From Bog-159 sp963738345 (GTDB lineage Bacteria; Acidobacteriota; Terriglobia; Bryobacterales; Bryobacteraceae), in the NCBI GenBank assembly GCA_963738345.1, contig CAVTWI010000002.1, positions 1,178,001 through 1,242,000 of the forward strand: DNA of 64,000 nt, in the 5' to 3' direction. Within the stretch, counting starts at the first letter, position 1, and each line of letters opens with the position of its first letter. The translations under genes and the position numbers were made by a program. The notes below the pieces were generated by a model. That model did no database searches. It saw only the letters and a program-made list of their open reading frames with translations, and was not told where the DNA came from. Shown in pieces: positions 1 through 8,699 of this stretch.

Positions 1-692
1 AGCTCGAAGACAATGTACGAACTGAGGTATTGCCGCACCAAGTCCGCCGGCACGCCGCGCGCGGGCGACTCGCGGGCTACGATGTCGTCCAGGTGCCCGA
101 GGCCGTAGGCGCAGGAGTCCTGGAACGCTTTCACCACATCCGGGGTGACGAACTGGCGGGGGCCGGCCCACACCGCAAACACCATGGGCAAGCCGGTCAT
201 TTCCATCCATTCGCGACCCAAATCGTAAACGTGGAAAGGCGTCGACTGCGGATCGATATGCAGCGCTGGATCGCCGATGATCAGGGCTGCGTCCGCTTCG
301 TCCAACATGCTCTTCAGATCCGGCGGCCGCTTGACGATCGCCGGCTTCACGCCATAACGGCGCGCGAGGATGATGCGGGTAAGCGCTACCGAAGTACGGG
401 AACTGGAGTCGACGGCCAGCGTGCGGATTTGGTCGAGCGGCCGGCGGGAAATCAAAAGGATCGTGCGCACGTCGCCGCGGCAGGCGATGCCCACTCCCGG
501 CACGATGCCATAGTTGCGGCCGATCAGTTCGAACGAAGGGATGATGCCGATATCCGCGGCCCCGGAACCGACCATATCGGCGCACTCGGCTGGGACCCGA
601 AACAGCAGATCGAATAGCCCTTGCTGTTCTCCATGTTGCATGCCCCACACCAGCGGGACTGTATTCAGATAGCTGACCGCGCAGACTCTCAA
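1..692 (-). CDS. mqnA: Chorismate dehydratase MqnA, C-terminus cut by window edge
   Basis: An open frame of 230 codons runs from a TTG at 692 off the left edge. The product starts MRVCAVSYLNTVPLVWGM and continues with GAADIGIIPSFELIG, DSSSRTSVAL and GREWMEMTGLPMVFAVW, which are hallmark stretches of the MqnA/DUF178 family with a periplasmic-binding-protein fold. In that family the enzyme dehydrates chorismate to 3-[(1-carboxyvinyl)oxy]benzoate, the first step of futalosine-dependent menaquinone synthesis in the cytoplasm. The TTG start is forced: an in-frame TAA lies directly before it and no ATG or GTG precedes the conserved SYLNTVP. No clear Shine-Dalgarno is visible. Family members are about 270-290 residues, so some 40-60 C-terminal residues are missing. 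The gene diverges from the NHL gene across a 72-base gap. Confidence 0.9.
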   Translation of the reverse strand, partial: MRVCAVSYLNTVPLVWGMQHGEQQGLFDLLFRVPAECADMVGSGAADIGIIPSFELIGRNYGIVPGVGIACRGDVRTILLISRRPLDQIRTLAVDSSSRTSVALTRIILARRYGVKPAIVKRPPDLKSMLDEADAALIIGDPALHIDPQSTPFHVYDLGREWMEMTGLPMVFAVWAGPRQFVTPDVVKAFQDSCAYGLGHLDDIVARESPARGVPADLVRQYLSSYIVFE

Positions 693-746
693 TTAGCCAT
701 GGTACCAAAGGACAGGCAAACGGGGCCCGTGCTAGTAAAATCTGGT

Positions 747-761
747 ATTCTCAGTGAGAAT
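747..761. promoter_or_regulatory. 15-bp perfect palindrome before the NHL gene
   Basis: ATTCTCAGTGAGAAT is a perfect inverted repeat with a single central base. It ends three bases before the ATG at 765 and includes the GAGAA that would serve as ribosome binding site. It may be an operator or a weak 5-bp RNA hairpin. It also lies upstream of mqnA on the other strand. No protein can be assigned to it. Confidence 0.35.
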
Positions 762-764
762 CCT

Positions 765-3700
765 ATGCGTCATCTATATACTTACTCGCTCCTGGCTGTG
801 ACTTTTACCACTATTGCCGCTGCGCAGATCGTGCTGGATCCCAACCCGGCTCGCGTTTTGGGGCACCCGACCGTCGCGCCCGCTGAGCAATTGCTGGTCA
901 CTAATCTCAACCCCAATTTCGGAACCACTGGCGGCATGTATTCTCCGCAGGGCGTGGCCGTCGACACGACAGGTTCCACTCCGATTCTGTATGTCGCGGA
1001 TACCGGGAATAACCGGATATTAGCTTGGAAGAATGCCACCAGCGGCACCTTAAAGAACGCGCAGGCGCCCGACTTGATCATCGGCCAACCCGATGCCAAC
1101 ACAACCATCCCATCGATCAACGGTGGATTGCATTATCCGAGCGGCCTGCTGGTCGATCTAAAAGGCAATTTGTATGTCGCCGACTCCGGCAACAATCGCG
1201 TGCTTCGATATCCAGCGCCATTTTCCAACAGTAATGCCAGCCCCGACATTGTCATTGGACAGCCGGATAAGTTTACTTCGAATCGCGCCAATCAAGGCGG
1301 TGCGATCTCGGCGCAAACGATTTGCTTTTACGACGGATGCCCGTTGGGCTCGGGTCCGTTTTTTTCGACGATGGCGATGGACAACTCGGGCGATCTTTTC
1401 GTGGTGGATGCCGGCAACAGCCGCGTGCTGCGGTATCCGGCGGCCTCGCTGATCGCTGGCGCTAATGGTCCGTCCGCGGATCTGGTGATCGGGCAGGCGG
1501 GCTTCACCAAAGTGCTGAGCCCCACCGGGCTCACAGACAAGAACACGCTCTCCGTGCCCGCCGGGATAGCGCTTGATTCATCGGGTCGCCTTTTTGTGAC
1601 GGACTCTTACAATCGCATGGTGGTCTTCCCCTCTTCGGTGACTAGCGCGCAACCCACCAATGGACCCGCGGCGATCCGTTTGGCCGGCATCGTGAACCCG
1701 GCTCCCGCTACGGCGACGGCCAACACGCTGTTAGGTCCTGAGGGAATCGTGATGATCAACAACGGTCCGGCGGTGGCCGATTCGGGCGACAACCGGTTGC
1801 TGATCTTTGACGCTTACACCAATTCTGATTGGGGCGTGACGTCGGGAGACACAACGCTTTCGACACCGCCGCCGACGGCCATCGCGGTATTGGGCCAGGG
1901 CGCGAGCACCACGGATTTCACCACCAGCCTGGTGAATGCCGGCAACCCACAGGCTTCTTTCACCAGCAATGGCACCAAGATTCCGACTTACAACCATCCG
2001 GTTGCGGCGGCGGTGGCCGGCACGGACTTGTTTGTGGTGGATGCGTATAACCACCGCGTATTGGTTTATGCGAATGCCGGACAAACGACCACGGCATCTG
2101 TAGTATTGGGGCAAAGCGATTTTCCGTATGACAGCCCCAACAGCATTCACGGCCGGGAATTCTATTTCGGACCGAACCCGGCGAACAGTTCATACGACGC
2201 GGGTATTGTAGTCGATTCGAGCAGCGGTACCCCGCACCTCTATATCTCCGATCCGAATAACAATCGCGTACTGGGCTTCGCGGATGCGCGCAAAGTTGCG
2301 CCCGGAGTACAGGCGGACATTGTGATTGGCGAGCCCGACCTGGCTACTTCGCTTTGTAATTTCGGCGGCATAGTGAATCCGACTAATGAGTCACTCCCCC
2401 GGCAACCTACTAACGCCAGCCTATGCTATCCCACCGGACTGGCGGTCGACCCAGCCACGGGCGACTTGTGGGTGGCCGATTCGTCTAACGGACGGGTGTT
2501 GCGCTTCCCGGCCCCGTTCGAACCGGTGAACTTCGTGCAGCAAGCCAACCTGGTCTTCGGCCAACCCGCCTTCACGGGAATATCGAATCCGCAGGCTAGC
2601 CAATCGACCATGGTGTATCCGTACGGTCTGGTCTTCGACGCAGCCCGCGGGCTATTAGTCTCCGATGCGGTAGCGAACCGCGTGCTACTCTTTTCGCTTA
2701 AGAGCCCGACCAACGGCGAGCAGGCGAGCGCCGTAATCGGGCAGTCCAATTTTGTGGCGACGACTAATAATGTGCTGAGTTCGCCGCACCATATTGCAGA
2801 GGATTCCATTGCAGAGTTATACGTTGCCGACACGGGTCACAACCAGATACAGGTATTCAACATCCCTTCGGGAACAACATCGGACCAGCCAGTCAACTCT
2901 TATACCGGCTTGAATGGTCCGCAGGCGGTCTGGGTTAATCAGAGCACCGTGTTGGGTTACCACGACGATGTTTGGGTAGGCGACAATTCGGGTCTTTCGC
3001 GCTTCGCGCCGCCGAACCCATTAGGATCCAATGCCGCTACATTGCGGATGCCCGTGGTGGAAGTGAGCGGGCCGAACCTGACGTGCACCGCGGCACTTTG
3101 CGAATACCCGGCGATAGCGGTGACCCAGGATAGCTATGGGGCGCTTTATGTCGCGGATTATTCGAACCGCGTAAGCATTCATTATCCGGCGCTGGCCGCG
3201 GACAATGGCGGCAATTTCCAGTGCGCCATGGGCTGCACTTTGGGCGGATTGGCGGACCAGACTTACTATCTGGCGCCGGGCGCATTTGCTTCGATCTTCG
3301 CATTCAACGGATCGACCTTCGCCACTACCACAACGGTCAACTACGTGCTGCCGGTGCCGACTACGCTGGGCGGAGTGCAAGTGTTAGTGAACGGCCAAGC
3401 ATCGCCGATTACTACTGTAGCTCCCGGGCAGATTAACTTCGTGTTGCCTTTCGAGGCTCCTACTTCGGGTACCACTCCGGTGATGGTAGTGAACGCGTCC
3501 ACTTCCCAAGTGCTGGGAAGCGGAACGCTCACCATGAATACAGCATCTCCCGGATTCTTTACGTCGAACCAGGCGGGCACGGGCCAAATCGCGGCGCTGA
3601 ACTGCAACGTGGTGAACGGCGCATGCGATAACACGGTAAACGGGTCGGCGCATCCGGTGCAACAGGGCTCCCTTATCCAGCTGTATCTGACCGGGCAGGG

Positions 3701-4010
3701 ACAAGTGCAAGGCGCACCGCCCGACGGCCAGGGACCGTCGGGTACTGTGAGCACCGGATCAGTGCCGGTAGTTTATGTGGGCGCTTCGCAGGCGACTGTA
3801 CAATTCTCCGGTCTGGCGCCTGGGTATCCGGGGCTGTGGCAGATCAACGTCCAGATTCCGAGCGGCACTGCGCTGAAGAATCTGCCGGGATTCTCTACCG
3901 GCATTTTCCCCGTGCAGGTGTACTACGAGGGATTACTGAGCACCTTACCGGCGACCAACAATGCAAATCCAAGCACCGCTACGACGATAGTCGTTAACGC
4001 GCCGGAATAG
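765..4010 (+). CDS. Secreted NHL-repeat beta-propeller protein with Solibacter-type C-terminal domain
   Basis: The product has 1081 residues. I start it at the ATG at 765 because MRHLYTYSLLAVTFTTIAAAQ is a clean signal peptide with GAGAA upstream; the frame is open further upstream but gives no sensible leader. About eleven NHL-type repeats follow (for example LYVADTGNNRILAW, LYVADSGNNRVLRY, LFVVDAGNSRVLRY, LWVADSSNGRVLRF), giving one or two beta-propellers across residues 60-780. The last 230 residues (GGVQVLVNGQASPI, VAPGQINFVLPF, LYLTGQGQV, GLWQINVQIP) match the TIGR03437 domain common on exported proteins of Solibacter-like Acidobacteria. The role is extracellular and probably binding or scaffolding; the substrate is unknown. 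Its 3' end overlaps the convergent neighbour by 17 bases. Confidence 0.88.
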   Translation: MRHLYTYSLLAVTFTTIAAAQIVLDPNPARVLGHPTVAPAEQLLVTNLNPNFGTTGGMYSPQGVAVDTTGSTPILYVADTGNNRILAWKNATSGTLKNAQAPDLIIGQPDANTTIPSINGGLHYPSGLLVDLKGNLYVADSGNNRVLRYPAPFSNSNASPDIVIGQPDKFTSNRANQGGAISAQTICFYDGCPLGSGPFFSTMAMDNSGDLFVVDAGNSRVLRYPAASLIAGANGPSADLVIGQAGFTKVLSPTGLTDKNTLSVPAGIALDSSGRLFVTDSYNRMVVFPSSVTSAQPTNGPAAIRLAGIVNPAPATATANTLLGPEGIVMINNGPAVADSGDNRLLIFDAYTNSDWGVTSGDTTLSTPPPTAIAVLGQGASTTDFTTSLVNAGNPQASFTSNGTKIPTYNHPVAAAVAGTDLFVVDAYNHRVLVYANAGQTTTASVVLGQSDFPYDSPNSIHGREFYFGPNPANSSYDAGIVVDSSSGTPHLYISDPNNNRVLGFADARKVAPGVQADIVIGEPDLATSLCNFGGIVNPTNESLPRQPTNASLCYPTGLAVDPATGDLWVADSSNGRVLRFPAPFEPVNFVQQANLVFGQPAFTGISNPQASQSTMVYPYGLVFDAARGLLVSDAVANRVLLFSLKSPTNGEQASAVIGQSNFVATTNNVLSSPHHIAEDSIAELYVADTGHNQIQVFNIPSGTTSDQPVNSYTGLNGPQAVWVNQSTVLGYHDDVWVGDNSGLSRFAPPNPLGSNAATLRMPVVEVSGPNLTCTAALCEYPAIAVTQDSYGALYVADYSNRVSIHYPALAADNGGNFQCAMGCTLGGLADQTYYLAPGAFASIFAFNGSTFATTTTVNYVLPVPTTLGGVQVLVNGQASPITTVAPGQINFVLPFEAPTSGTTPVMVVNASTSQVLGSGTLTMNTASPGFFTSNQAGTGQIAALNCNVVNGACDNTVNGSAHPVQQGSLIQLYLTGQGQVQGAPPDGQGPSGTVSTGSVPVVYVGASQATVQFSGLAPGYPGLWQINVQIPSGTALKNLPGFSTGIFPVQVYYEGLLSTLPATNNANPSTATTIVVNAPE

Positions 4011-4533
4011 AGACGGCGGTCAGTTCGAGTTGCATCTGACCCTTGCCGGCGATGTCGTCGGACGAGAAGATGACGGTGGGCTTGCCCAGCGTCACGATGA
4101 CGTTGGCGCTCCACTTAGTCTGGCGAATCACGGGCTGTTTGGGTCCGGGTACGGCGGTGCTGATTTCGGCGGTGACGCTGAGGGCCAAATCGCTTTCGAT
4201 CTGCTTGGCTTGGCGGGTGTCGATGTTCACGCCGACATCAATATAAGAGAACGAAGCATTGGTTTCGGTGCCGTATTGTACGGGGACCTTACTGCCGCTG
4301 CGAATCGTGCCGCTAGAGTCTTGAGTGGAGACTGTGGTCAGGTAGTGACGGGCATTTACGACTTTACCGGCATCCAATTCTTTCACTTCAAAATCGAGGT
4401 GAAAGTACTTGGCTGGTTCGGGTGCATTTTGGGCTGCAGATATATTGGCCGTTAGCAGGATGGCGCCGAAGGCCATGGCTAATGCCGTCTTACTTCGCAT
4501 CGTCTTTTGAATCGTTTTTTGGATTGTTCGCAT
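3994..4533 (-). CDS. Small exported protein of the ECF sigma operon, function unknown
   Basis: The product has 179 residues. AAGGAG lies six bases before the ATG at 4533 and supports this start. The N-terminus has a tandem TIQKT stretch and then a signal peptide, ALAMAFGAILLTANISAAQN. The mature part is beta-rich with no cysteine and no motif I recognise; the pattern of paired strands (FHLDFEVKELDAGKVVNARHY, LALSVTAEIS, LELTAVSIP) is like small periplasmic proteins of Acidobacteria annotated as hypothetical. It is the last gene of a three-gene unit: its 5' end overlaps the anti-sigma-like gene by 44 bases in another frame, so it may be produced under, or sensed by, that sigma system. That link is inference. 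Confidence 0.75.
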   Translation of the reverse strand: MRTIQKTIQKTMRSKTALAMAFGAILLTANISAAQNAPEPAKYFHLDFEVKELDAGKVVNARHYLTTVSTQDSSGTIRSGSKVPVQYGTETNASFSYIDVGVNIDTRQAKQIESDLALSVTAEISTAVPGPKQPVIRQTKWSANVIVTLGKPTVIFSSDDIAGKGQMQLELTAVSIPAR

Positions 4534-4996
4534 AATCGCTCCTTAGTGGTTGGATGGTGATCTGGTCTATTTGAATGGGCTGGTCACTCTGGCGCGGCCA
4601 GTCGAGAAATGCGGCGCGGGCCTGTTCCGGCGATTGTTCGACGAAGGCAAGCAAGGCGCGCTCATCACGCGAGAGCATCGGCTTTCTGAGATGGGCCGGG
4701 ATCGTTTTGACTAGGGCAACCTTTACTTGTGTGATGGGCGGCGCGGTTGGCGACGGCGGCTGAATCGACAGGCTGGGCGGGGTGTCCCGCGGGATGAGCG
4801 TAACAATGGTAGCCAGCGCTGCCAGGCCGGCCGCGGCCAGCGCCCAGCGGCCGAAGTGAAACAAGCGTTGGGGGGGGGCGGCGTGTAGGCGGGCGATGAT
4901 GCGCTGCTCGAATCCGGCCAAGGGTTCGTGGCTTGAGTAGGCAGCTAAGGCGCTATCGAGGGCCCGGTCCAACGCATCCGGTTCATCATTTTTCAT
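4490..4996 (-). CDS. Anti-sigma-factor-like single-pass membrane protein
   Basis: The product has 168 residues. An N-terminal acidic cytoplasmic segment (about residues 1-43) is followed by one membrane helix, WALAAAGLAALATIVTLI (about 47-64), and a proline-rich then charged outer part ending in a lysine/aspartate-rich tail. There is no zinc-binding HxxxCxxC motif, so it is not a ZAS-type anti-sigma factor. The inference that it restrains the sigma factor rests on topology and on position: it overlaps the upstream ECF gene by 11 bases (the TATGAAAAATGA junction) and so is translationally coupled to it. GAGG precedes the ATG. Confidence 0.7.
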   Translation of the reverse strand: MKNDEPDALDRALDSALAAYSSHEPLAGFEQRIIARLHAAPPQRLFHFGRWALAAAGLAALATIVTLIPRDTPPSLSIQPPSPTAPPITQVKVALVKTIPAHLRKPMLSRDERALLAFVEQSPEQARAAFLDWPRQSDQPIQIDQITIQPLRSDYANNPKNDSKDDAK

Positions 4997-5591
4997 AACG
5001 GCTTCCTCTGTTCGGCAACTGTAATTCGGCCAACTTCTGCTTCAGCATCTGGCGGGCGCGCATGAGGCGGGTGCGGACGGTGCCTTCGGGAATGCCCATG
5101 ACCTGGGCAATTTCGGACGAGGTCATATCCTCGACGGTGGAGAGTGCCAGGGGCTGCCGGAGTTCGGGCGGCAAGGCATCGACCAAGCGATGGACGGCGG
5201 CGTTCCAATCGGCGGAGAGGGCGGCTTGCTCGGGGTTGGGTCCCACTGGCGACGGTTGGTCCGGGCCGAGGGGCTCGGTGCGGGCGCGGCGGATTTTATC
5301 GCTTTTATCGAGGGCGATGCGCCAGGCGGTGCGAGCGAGGAAGGCGCGCTCGTTTTGGATGGCTTCCCAGGTGCGATTGCGATACAGCTTGAGGAAGGTT
5401 TCCTGGGCGGCGTCCTCGGCGTCGTGGGGGTTGCGGAGGAGGGCATAAGCGACGCGGAAGACGAAGCGGGACTGGCGGTCAACCAAGCTGGCGAAGCGCG
5501 CGTCGCGGGCGGCGGTTTCCTGGGAGGCGACTAAGCTGGGGTCCCGGAGGGAGATGGCTTGGGTGAGGTCGATCATGCGCCGGTGCTTCAT
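4986..5591 (-). CDS. ECF-subfamily RNA polymerase sigma factor
   Basis: The product has 201 residues. Region 2 spans about residues 33-100 (FVFRVAYALLRNPHDAEDAAQETFLKLY, with the typical DAEDAAQETF helix); region 4 spans about 140-190 (LPPELRQPLALSTVEDMTSSEIAQVMGIPEGTVRTRLMRAR). These are the -10 and -35 recognition regions of extracytoplasmic-function sigma factors. No region 3 and no extra C-terminal domain are present. The gene heads a three-gene overlapping unit with a membrane anti-sigma-like protein and an exported protein. The start could also be the internal ATG five codons later (MIDLTQAISL); neither has a strong ribosome site. Tandem 10-bp repeats lie about 50 bases upstream. Confidence 0.9.
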   Translation of the reverse strand: MKHRRMIDLTQAISLRDPSLVASQETAARDARFASLVDRQSRFVFRVAYALLRNPHDAEDAAQETFLKLYRNRTWEAIQNERAFLARTAWRIALDKSDKIRRARTEPLGPDQPSPVGPNPEQAALSADWNAAVHRLVDALPPELRQPLALSTVEDMTSSEIAQVMGIPEGTVRTRLMRARQMLKQKLAELQLPNRGSRYEK

Positions 5592-5638
5592 CAGCTAAGA
5601 CTGGCGGAGTGGACGGACTGTTCAGGTTTTATTGGGGG

Positions 5639-5688
5639 TTGTGCAGAATTGGGCAGCTTTGGGCGGCATTGTGCAGGTGTGTGCAGGT
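5639..5688. repeat. Five tandem 10-bp units upstream of the ECF operon
   Basis: Five head-to-tail decamers with consensus TTGKGCAGSW run from 5639 to 5688, for example TTGTGCAGAA, TTGGGCAGCT and TTGTGCAGGT. The period equals about one helical turn, so a protein could bind each unit on the same DNA face. They lie 48-97 bases before the sigma gene start. Confidence 0.55.
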
Positions 5689-5732
5689 GGGACACGGGCG
5701 AGCGAACAAAGCCATTTTTTTTGATGTCCGCT

Positions 5733-5755
5733 TATAACATGCTTGTTATGTTATA
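5733..5755. promoter_or_regulatory. Inverted repeat, operator-like
   Basis: The arms TATAACAT (5733-5740) and ATGTTATA (5748-5755) are perfect inverted repeats around the 7-base spacer GCTTGTT. The AT-rich element stands out in GC-rich DNA. It lies in a 560-base gap between the ECF operon and the DUF3604 relic. A dimeric regulator site is likely; the controlled gene is unclear. Confidence 0.45.
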
Positions 5756-6153
5756 GTTGCATTGCAGCCGGCGCGGGTAGACACCGCTAGGCCAAGAATA
5801 AGGGCGCTGGGCTGTTTGCGGCGTTTTGGCGTTACATATTGTTTGCATCTGGTGGATCCGCTATGCGCGCCGCGTGCGCCCGGTAAGAAACAGCTTCTCG
5901 GGCTGATCGTAGCATGGCGGATTGCCAAGCACGCGTTGCTAAGCCGCTAAGTGCATGAAAAGTAACTTAGAGTCGGCAGTGAAGAAGTTGAACTAGTTGT
6001 AGCCCCACGTCAAGCCTGGGGACTCGAAGGTCTAAGTGAGGTTCGAGGACGCTATTTTGGAGGAAGAACTCCGAAATGATCTGCTTACGAGCGGCCAGCA
6101 GCCGAACCGGCGATTTCGGGGCTGACGTAAATTCTCATCGAGAGGAGAGTTGA
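5756..6153. other. Intergenic stretch with no gene seen
   Basis: The short open frames here (for example 5762-5950) lack a ribosome site and recognisable sequence. CCCCA and TGGGG at 6003-6021 could form a small hairpin, but no T-run follows. A ribosome site AGGAGAG lies at the right end and belongs to the DUF3604 relic. Confidence 0.5.
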
Positions 6154-8123
6154 ATGGGTCTTGCTTTCAGACTGAAGAAAGAGAGCGAGCCGAAGCCCGG
6201 AAACCCGGAAGCCCCGATCGTTTTCGATATGCCTGCCATGACCATCGCCGGCGAAGTAGCGGGCGAGCGGGTCAGCAACCCGGACAAACAGGGCGACTGG
6301 CTGGCCATCGCGTACGGAGGCGACGGCGCGCTGGGGGCCATCTGGATCGAGTGGAATGACAAAGACCCTGACCGCGTCCTGGTTTCGCGGAAGCCTGCGC
6401 ACGGCGCCTGGCAACCGCCGATCACGGCCACCATTTCCAACTCCGGGACGGTTTCCGCGCCGCAGCGACTGACTACTGCGCCCTCCGCTGATTTCAACGC
6501 CCGTGCCGCCGCGAACGCCGCGGGAGATGTCACTGTGGTTTGGCAGTCTTTCCGTAATCTGCCCTCGGATGTCTTTGCGCGCCGCTATCGCAGCCTGGAT
6601 CTCGTGGGACGGCTATCAGACCGGCAACTACGACGTCTATCTCCGTAGTTTCGACGGCGGCAAGATGGGCAACATTGTGGCGATGACCACCGAGGCTAGC
6701 GCGCAGTTTCATTCGTCCATTGCGATCGATGGCCAGGACCGGGTTTGGGTCGCCTGGGACGAAGCGGACCAGAACTGGGGCAAGAATTTTTCCCGCGTCA
6801 GCGCCGCGCCCGGTAGCCGCGGGCTGCACTTCTCGCGCAATATCGGTATGCGCGTTTTATGCGAATGGACGGGTGCAGGCTCCGTCGGCCGATGTTAGCA
6901 CAGTCCTTGATGGACGCGGCACACGGTTCGCGGAATTACCGCATCTGCAGTTCGACGGCGCGGGTTCGCTGTGGATGGGCTTTCGCCACTGGACCTTCTC
7001 CACGTTCAACGAAATCTACCACTTTTATGCCACGCGCCTCAGCGGCGACCACTGGATCGTTCCGGTGCGGCTCTCGCAAAGTTCCGGACACAATTCGCAG
7101 CATGCAGCGCTCGGAATCGCGCCGGATAGTGGGCTTACCATCGGCTACGCGAGCGACGGGCGATCGCAGACGGTGTTCTCATCCGATCCCATGCATGCCC
7201 GGCATTACAGTGTCTATGTTTCGACGCTGCCCAAGGGCCAGGGCCCGCCGGCGGTCACGTGCGCGGATCTCCGATTGGGCGCACCGCAAAACAAGCCCGC
7301 GCCAAGGCCACGGGCGACCATGACGAGCAATGGTCAGACCTATCACCTTTTCCATGGACGCCGCGCAACTGGACTGGCTGGGCACTTCGGACCACAACGA
7401 GGTGACCGGCGGAAACTGGCCCGACGGTCTGCGCGACTATCAATGGCGGTACACGCAAAAGACAGTGGACCTGATGGCGCACCCTCCCCTTCTCATTTCC
7501 GGTAAAAGCCCATGTCTATCAGCAGCCGGGCCAGAAAGTGATGATCGTGCCTCATACATTTGGCGAAGTGAGTCAGCCTATCGGCAGTTTCCTTTGGGAA
7601 ACACCGCCCGTCGATTGTTTGCTCGAAATCTATCAAGGCGCGCGCTCGAGTTACCAAGCATGGGAGTTGCCGAAGTGCGAAAAGCGGGGCCAGTCGCAGT
7701 CGGCGAGAAGGGCCACTTCGCGCAGGACGCACTGAATCGCGGCAATCTCTATGGCTTCGTATCGTTCAGCGGCCACGGCTCGACCCACAACAGTTGGGCA
7801 AGCGTCTGGTCGCCGAAAGAGGATCGCGAGGGACTCTTCGACTCTATGCTGGCGCGGCGGACATATGCGGGCAGCGACGAGATTATTGTCAAGGCTACCG
7901 CGGATGGACACATGGTCGGAGAGCAATTTGCCGCCGCCGTGGGCCAGGCGCCGCGCATCGTCGCACAGATCGATGCACCGGATAATCCTGCGAGTGGACG
8001 TGGTGAAGAACGGAAAGTACATTTTCTTATTACTACATCCGGGTGTTCCAGACGGACACGGAAAACCCGGGCGGCGCTCCGGACGTGGCATGGAGCAGCC
8101 CCTGGTTTGTGACGTACCAGTGA
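6154..8123 (+). pseudogene. Decayed DUF3604-family protein gene
   Basis: The reading starts properly (AGGAGAG, then ATG at 6154) but the family sequence must be followed through at least five frame changes. The order is VVWQSFRNLPSDVFARRY up to about 6590, then ISWDGYQTGNYDVYLRSFDG to about 6850, FDGAGSLWMGFRHWTFSTF to about 7330, LDWLGTSDHNEV to about 7490, VMIVPHTFGEVSQPIGSFLW and LEIYQGARSSYQAWELP to about 7680, then NLYGFVSFSGHGSTHNSWAS and RRTYAGSDEIIVKATADGH, ending SSPWFVTYQ with a stop at 8121-8123. Intact members are metal-dependent PHP-like exported proteins. At the 7350 junction the GDLHxHT metal-binding segment is deleted, and a further stretch is missing near 6590. The gene therefore cannot encode a working product even if single-base errors were corrected. 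Confidence 0.85.
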
Positions 8124-8307
8124 GGCTGACATTTCTCATCGGAATGATCGGGCGCTTCATAGTGCGCAGTTGTCATCTGGCGTGATCCTCGACCCGCAGG
8201 CAGCCAATTGGCACCACGAGTAAGGCGCGGCAGTTCACTTCTTCCTTATGCCGCCATTAGCCCGGGATGCCCGCCCTTTGAAGAGACCTCTTGATCCGTC
8301 AATGGGC

Positions 8308-8526
8308 TCACGAAGCGCTAGGTTGTTTCAGCACCAGCATCCATCTCTCCGGAGTGAGGATGTTCTGCTCATCGGGTTTTCCCGTTTCAGTTGTATGAAT
8401 GATGCTAGCCAGTTCCCAGCCGAGGCCTCCCCAGTGGGCCAGTTTAGAGTCCAGTTCATCCAAACCGCTTACCTCGTCGCGCAGGTATTTCCATTTCACG
8501 ATGTCCATGCTACATTTGTACCGCAT
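8308..8526 (-). CDS. Small DUF4177-like protein
   Basis: The product is 72 residues from the first ATG or 66 from the internal ATG at 8508 (MDIVKWKYLRDEV). The pattern KWKYLRDEV, ELDSKLAHWGGLGWELASII and a closing RWMLVLKQ matches the DUF4177 type of small alpha/beta protein, where a tryptophan-rich GWEL core is typical. Its function is unknown. It lies inside a decayed region: the DUF3604 relic is on one side and a partial duplicate of that relic begins three bases before its first possible start codon. Neither start has a well-spaced ribosome site. It reads like a real, probably intact gene. Confidence 0.55.
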   Translation of the reverse strand: MRYKCSMDIVKWKYLRDEVSGLDELDSKLAHWGGLGWELASIIHTTETGKPDEQNILTPERWMLVLKQPSAS

Positions 8527-8528
8527 CC

Positions 8529-8671
8529 TCGCAGCATGTCTTGCATGGAATCGCGCCGGACGGCGGGCTCACCATCGCATGCCCGGCATTACAATGTCCA
8601 TATTTCTTGGCTGCCCAAGGGCCAGGATCAGCCGGCGGTAACGTTCGCGGACGTCCGATTGGGCGCACCGC
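8529..8671 (+). repeat. Partial second copy of the DUF3604 relic
   Basis: This segment repeats 7095-7287 of the relic in the same orientation. Shared blocks include TCGCAGCATG, GGAATCGCGCCGGA, CATGCCCGGCATTACA and CGATTGGGCGCACCGC. Relative to the first copy it lacks one 50-base block (about 7144-7193). The encoded text, HARHYNVHISWLPKGQ and FADVRLGAP, parallels HARHYSVYVSTLPKGQ and CADLRLGAP. It is either a remnant of a tandem duplication or of a second paralogue. Confidence 0.75.
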
Positions 8672-8699
8672 CTCGTTTCTGCACTTGCGGAGTTGGCGA

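Noticed and set aside
30..617. Open frame of 195 residues on the plus strand
   Set aside because: Antisense to mqnA, arginine/histidine-rich shadow with no conserved text.
5762..5950. Open frame of 62 residues after the inverted repeat
   Set aside because: No ribosome site and no recognisable sequence; the gap is probably non-coding.
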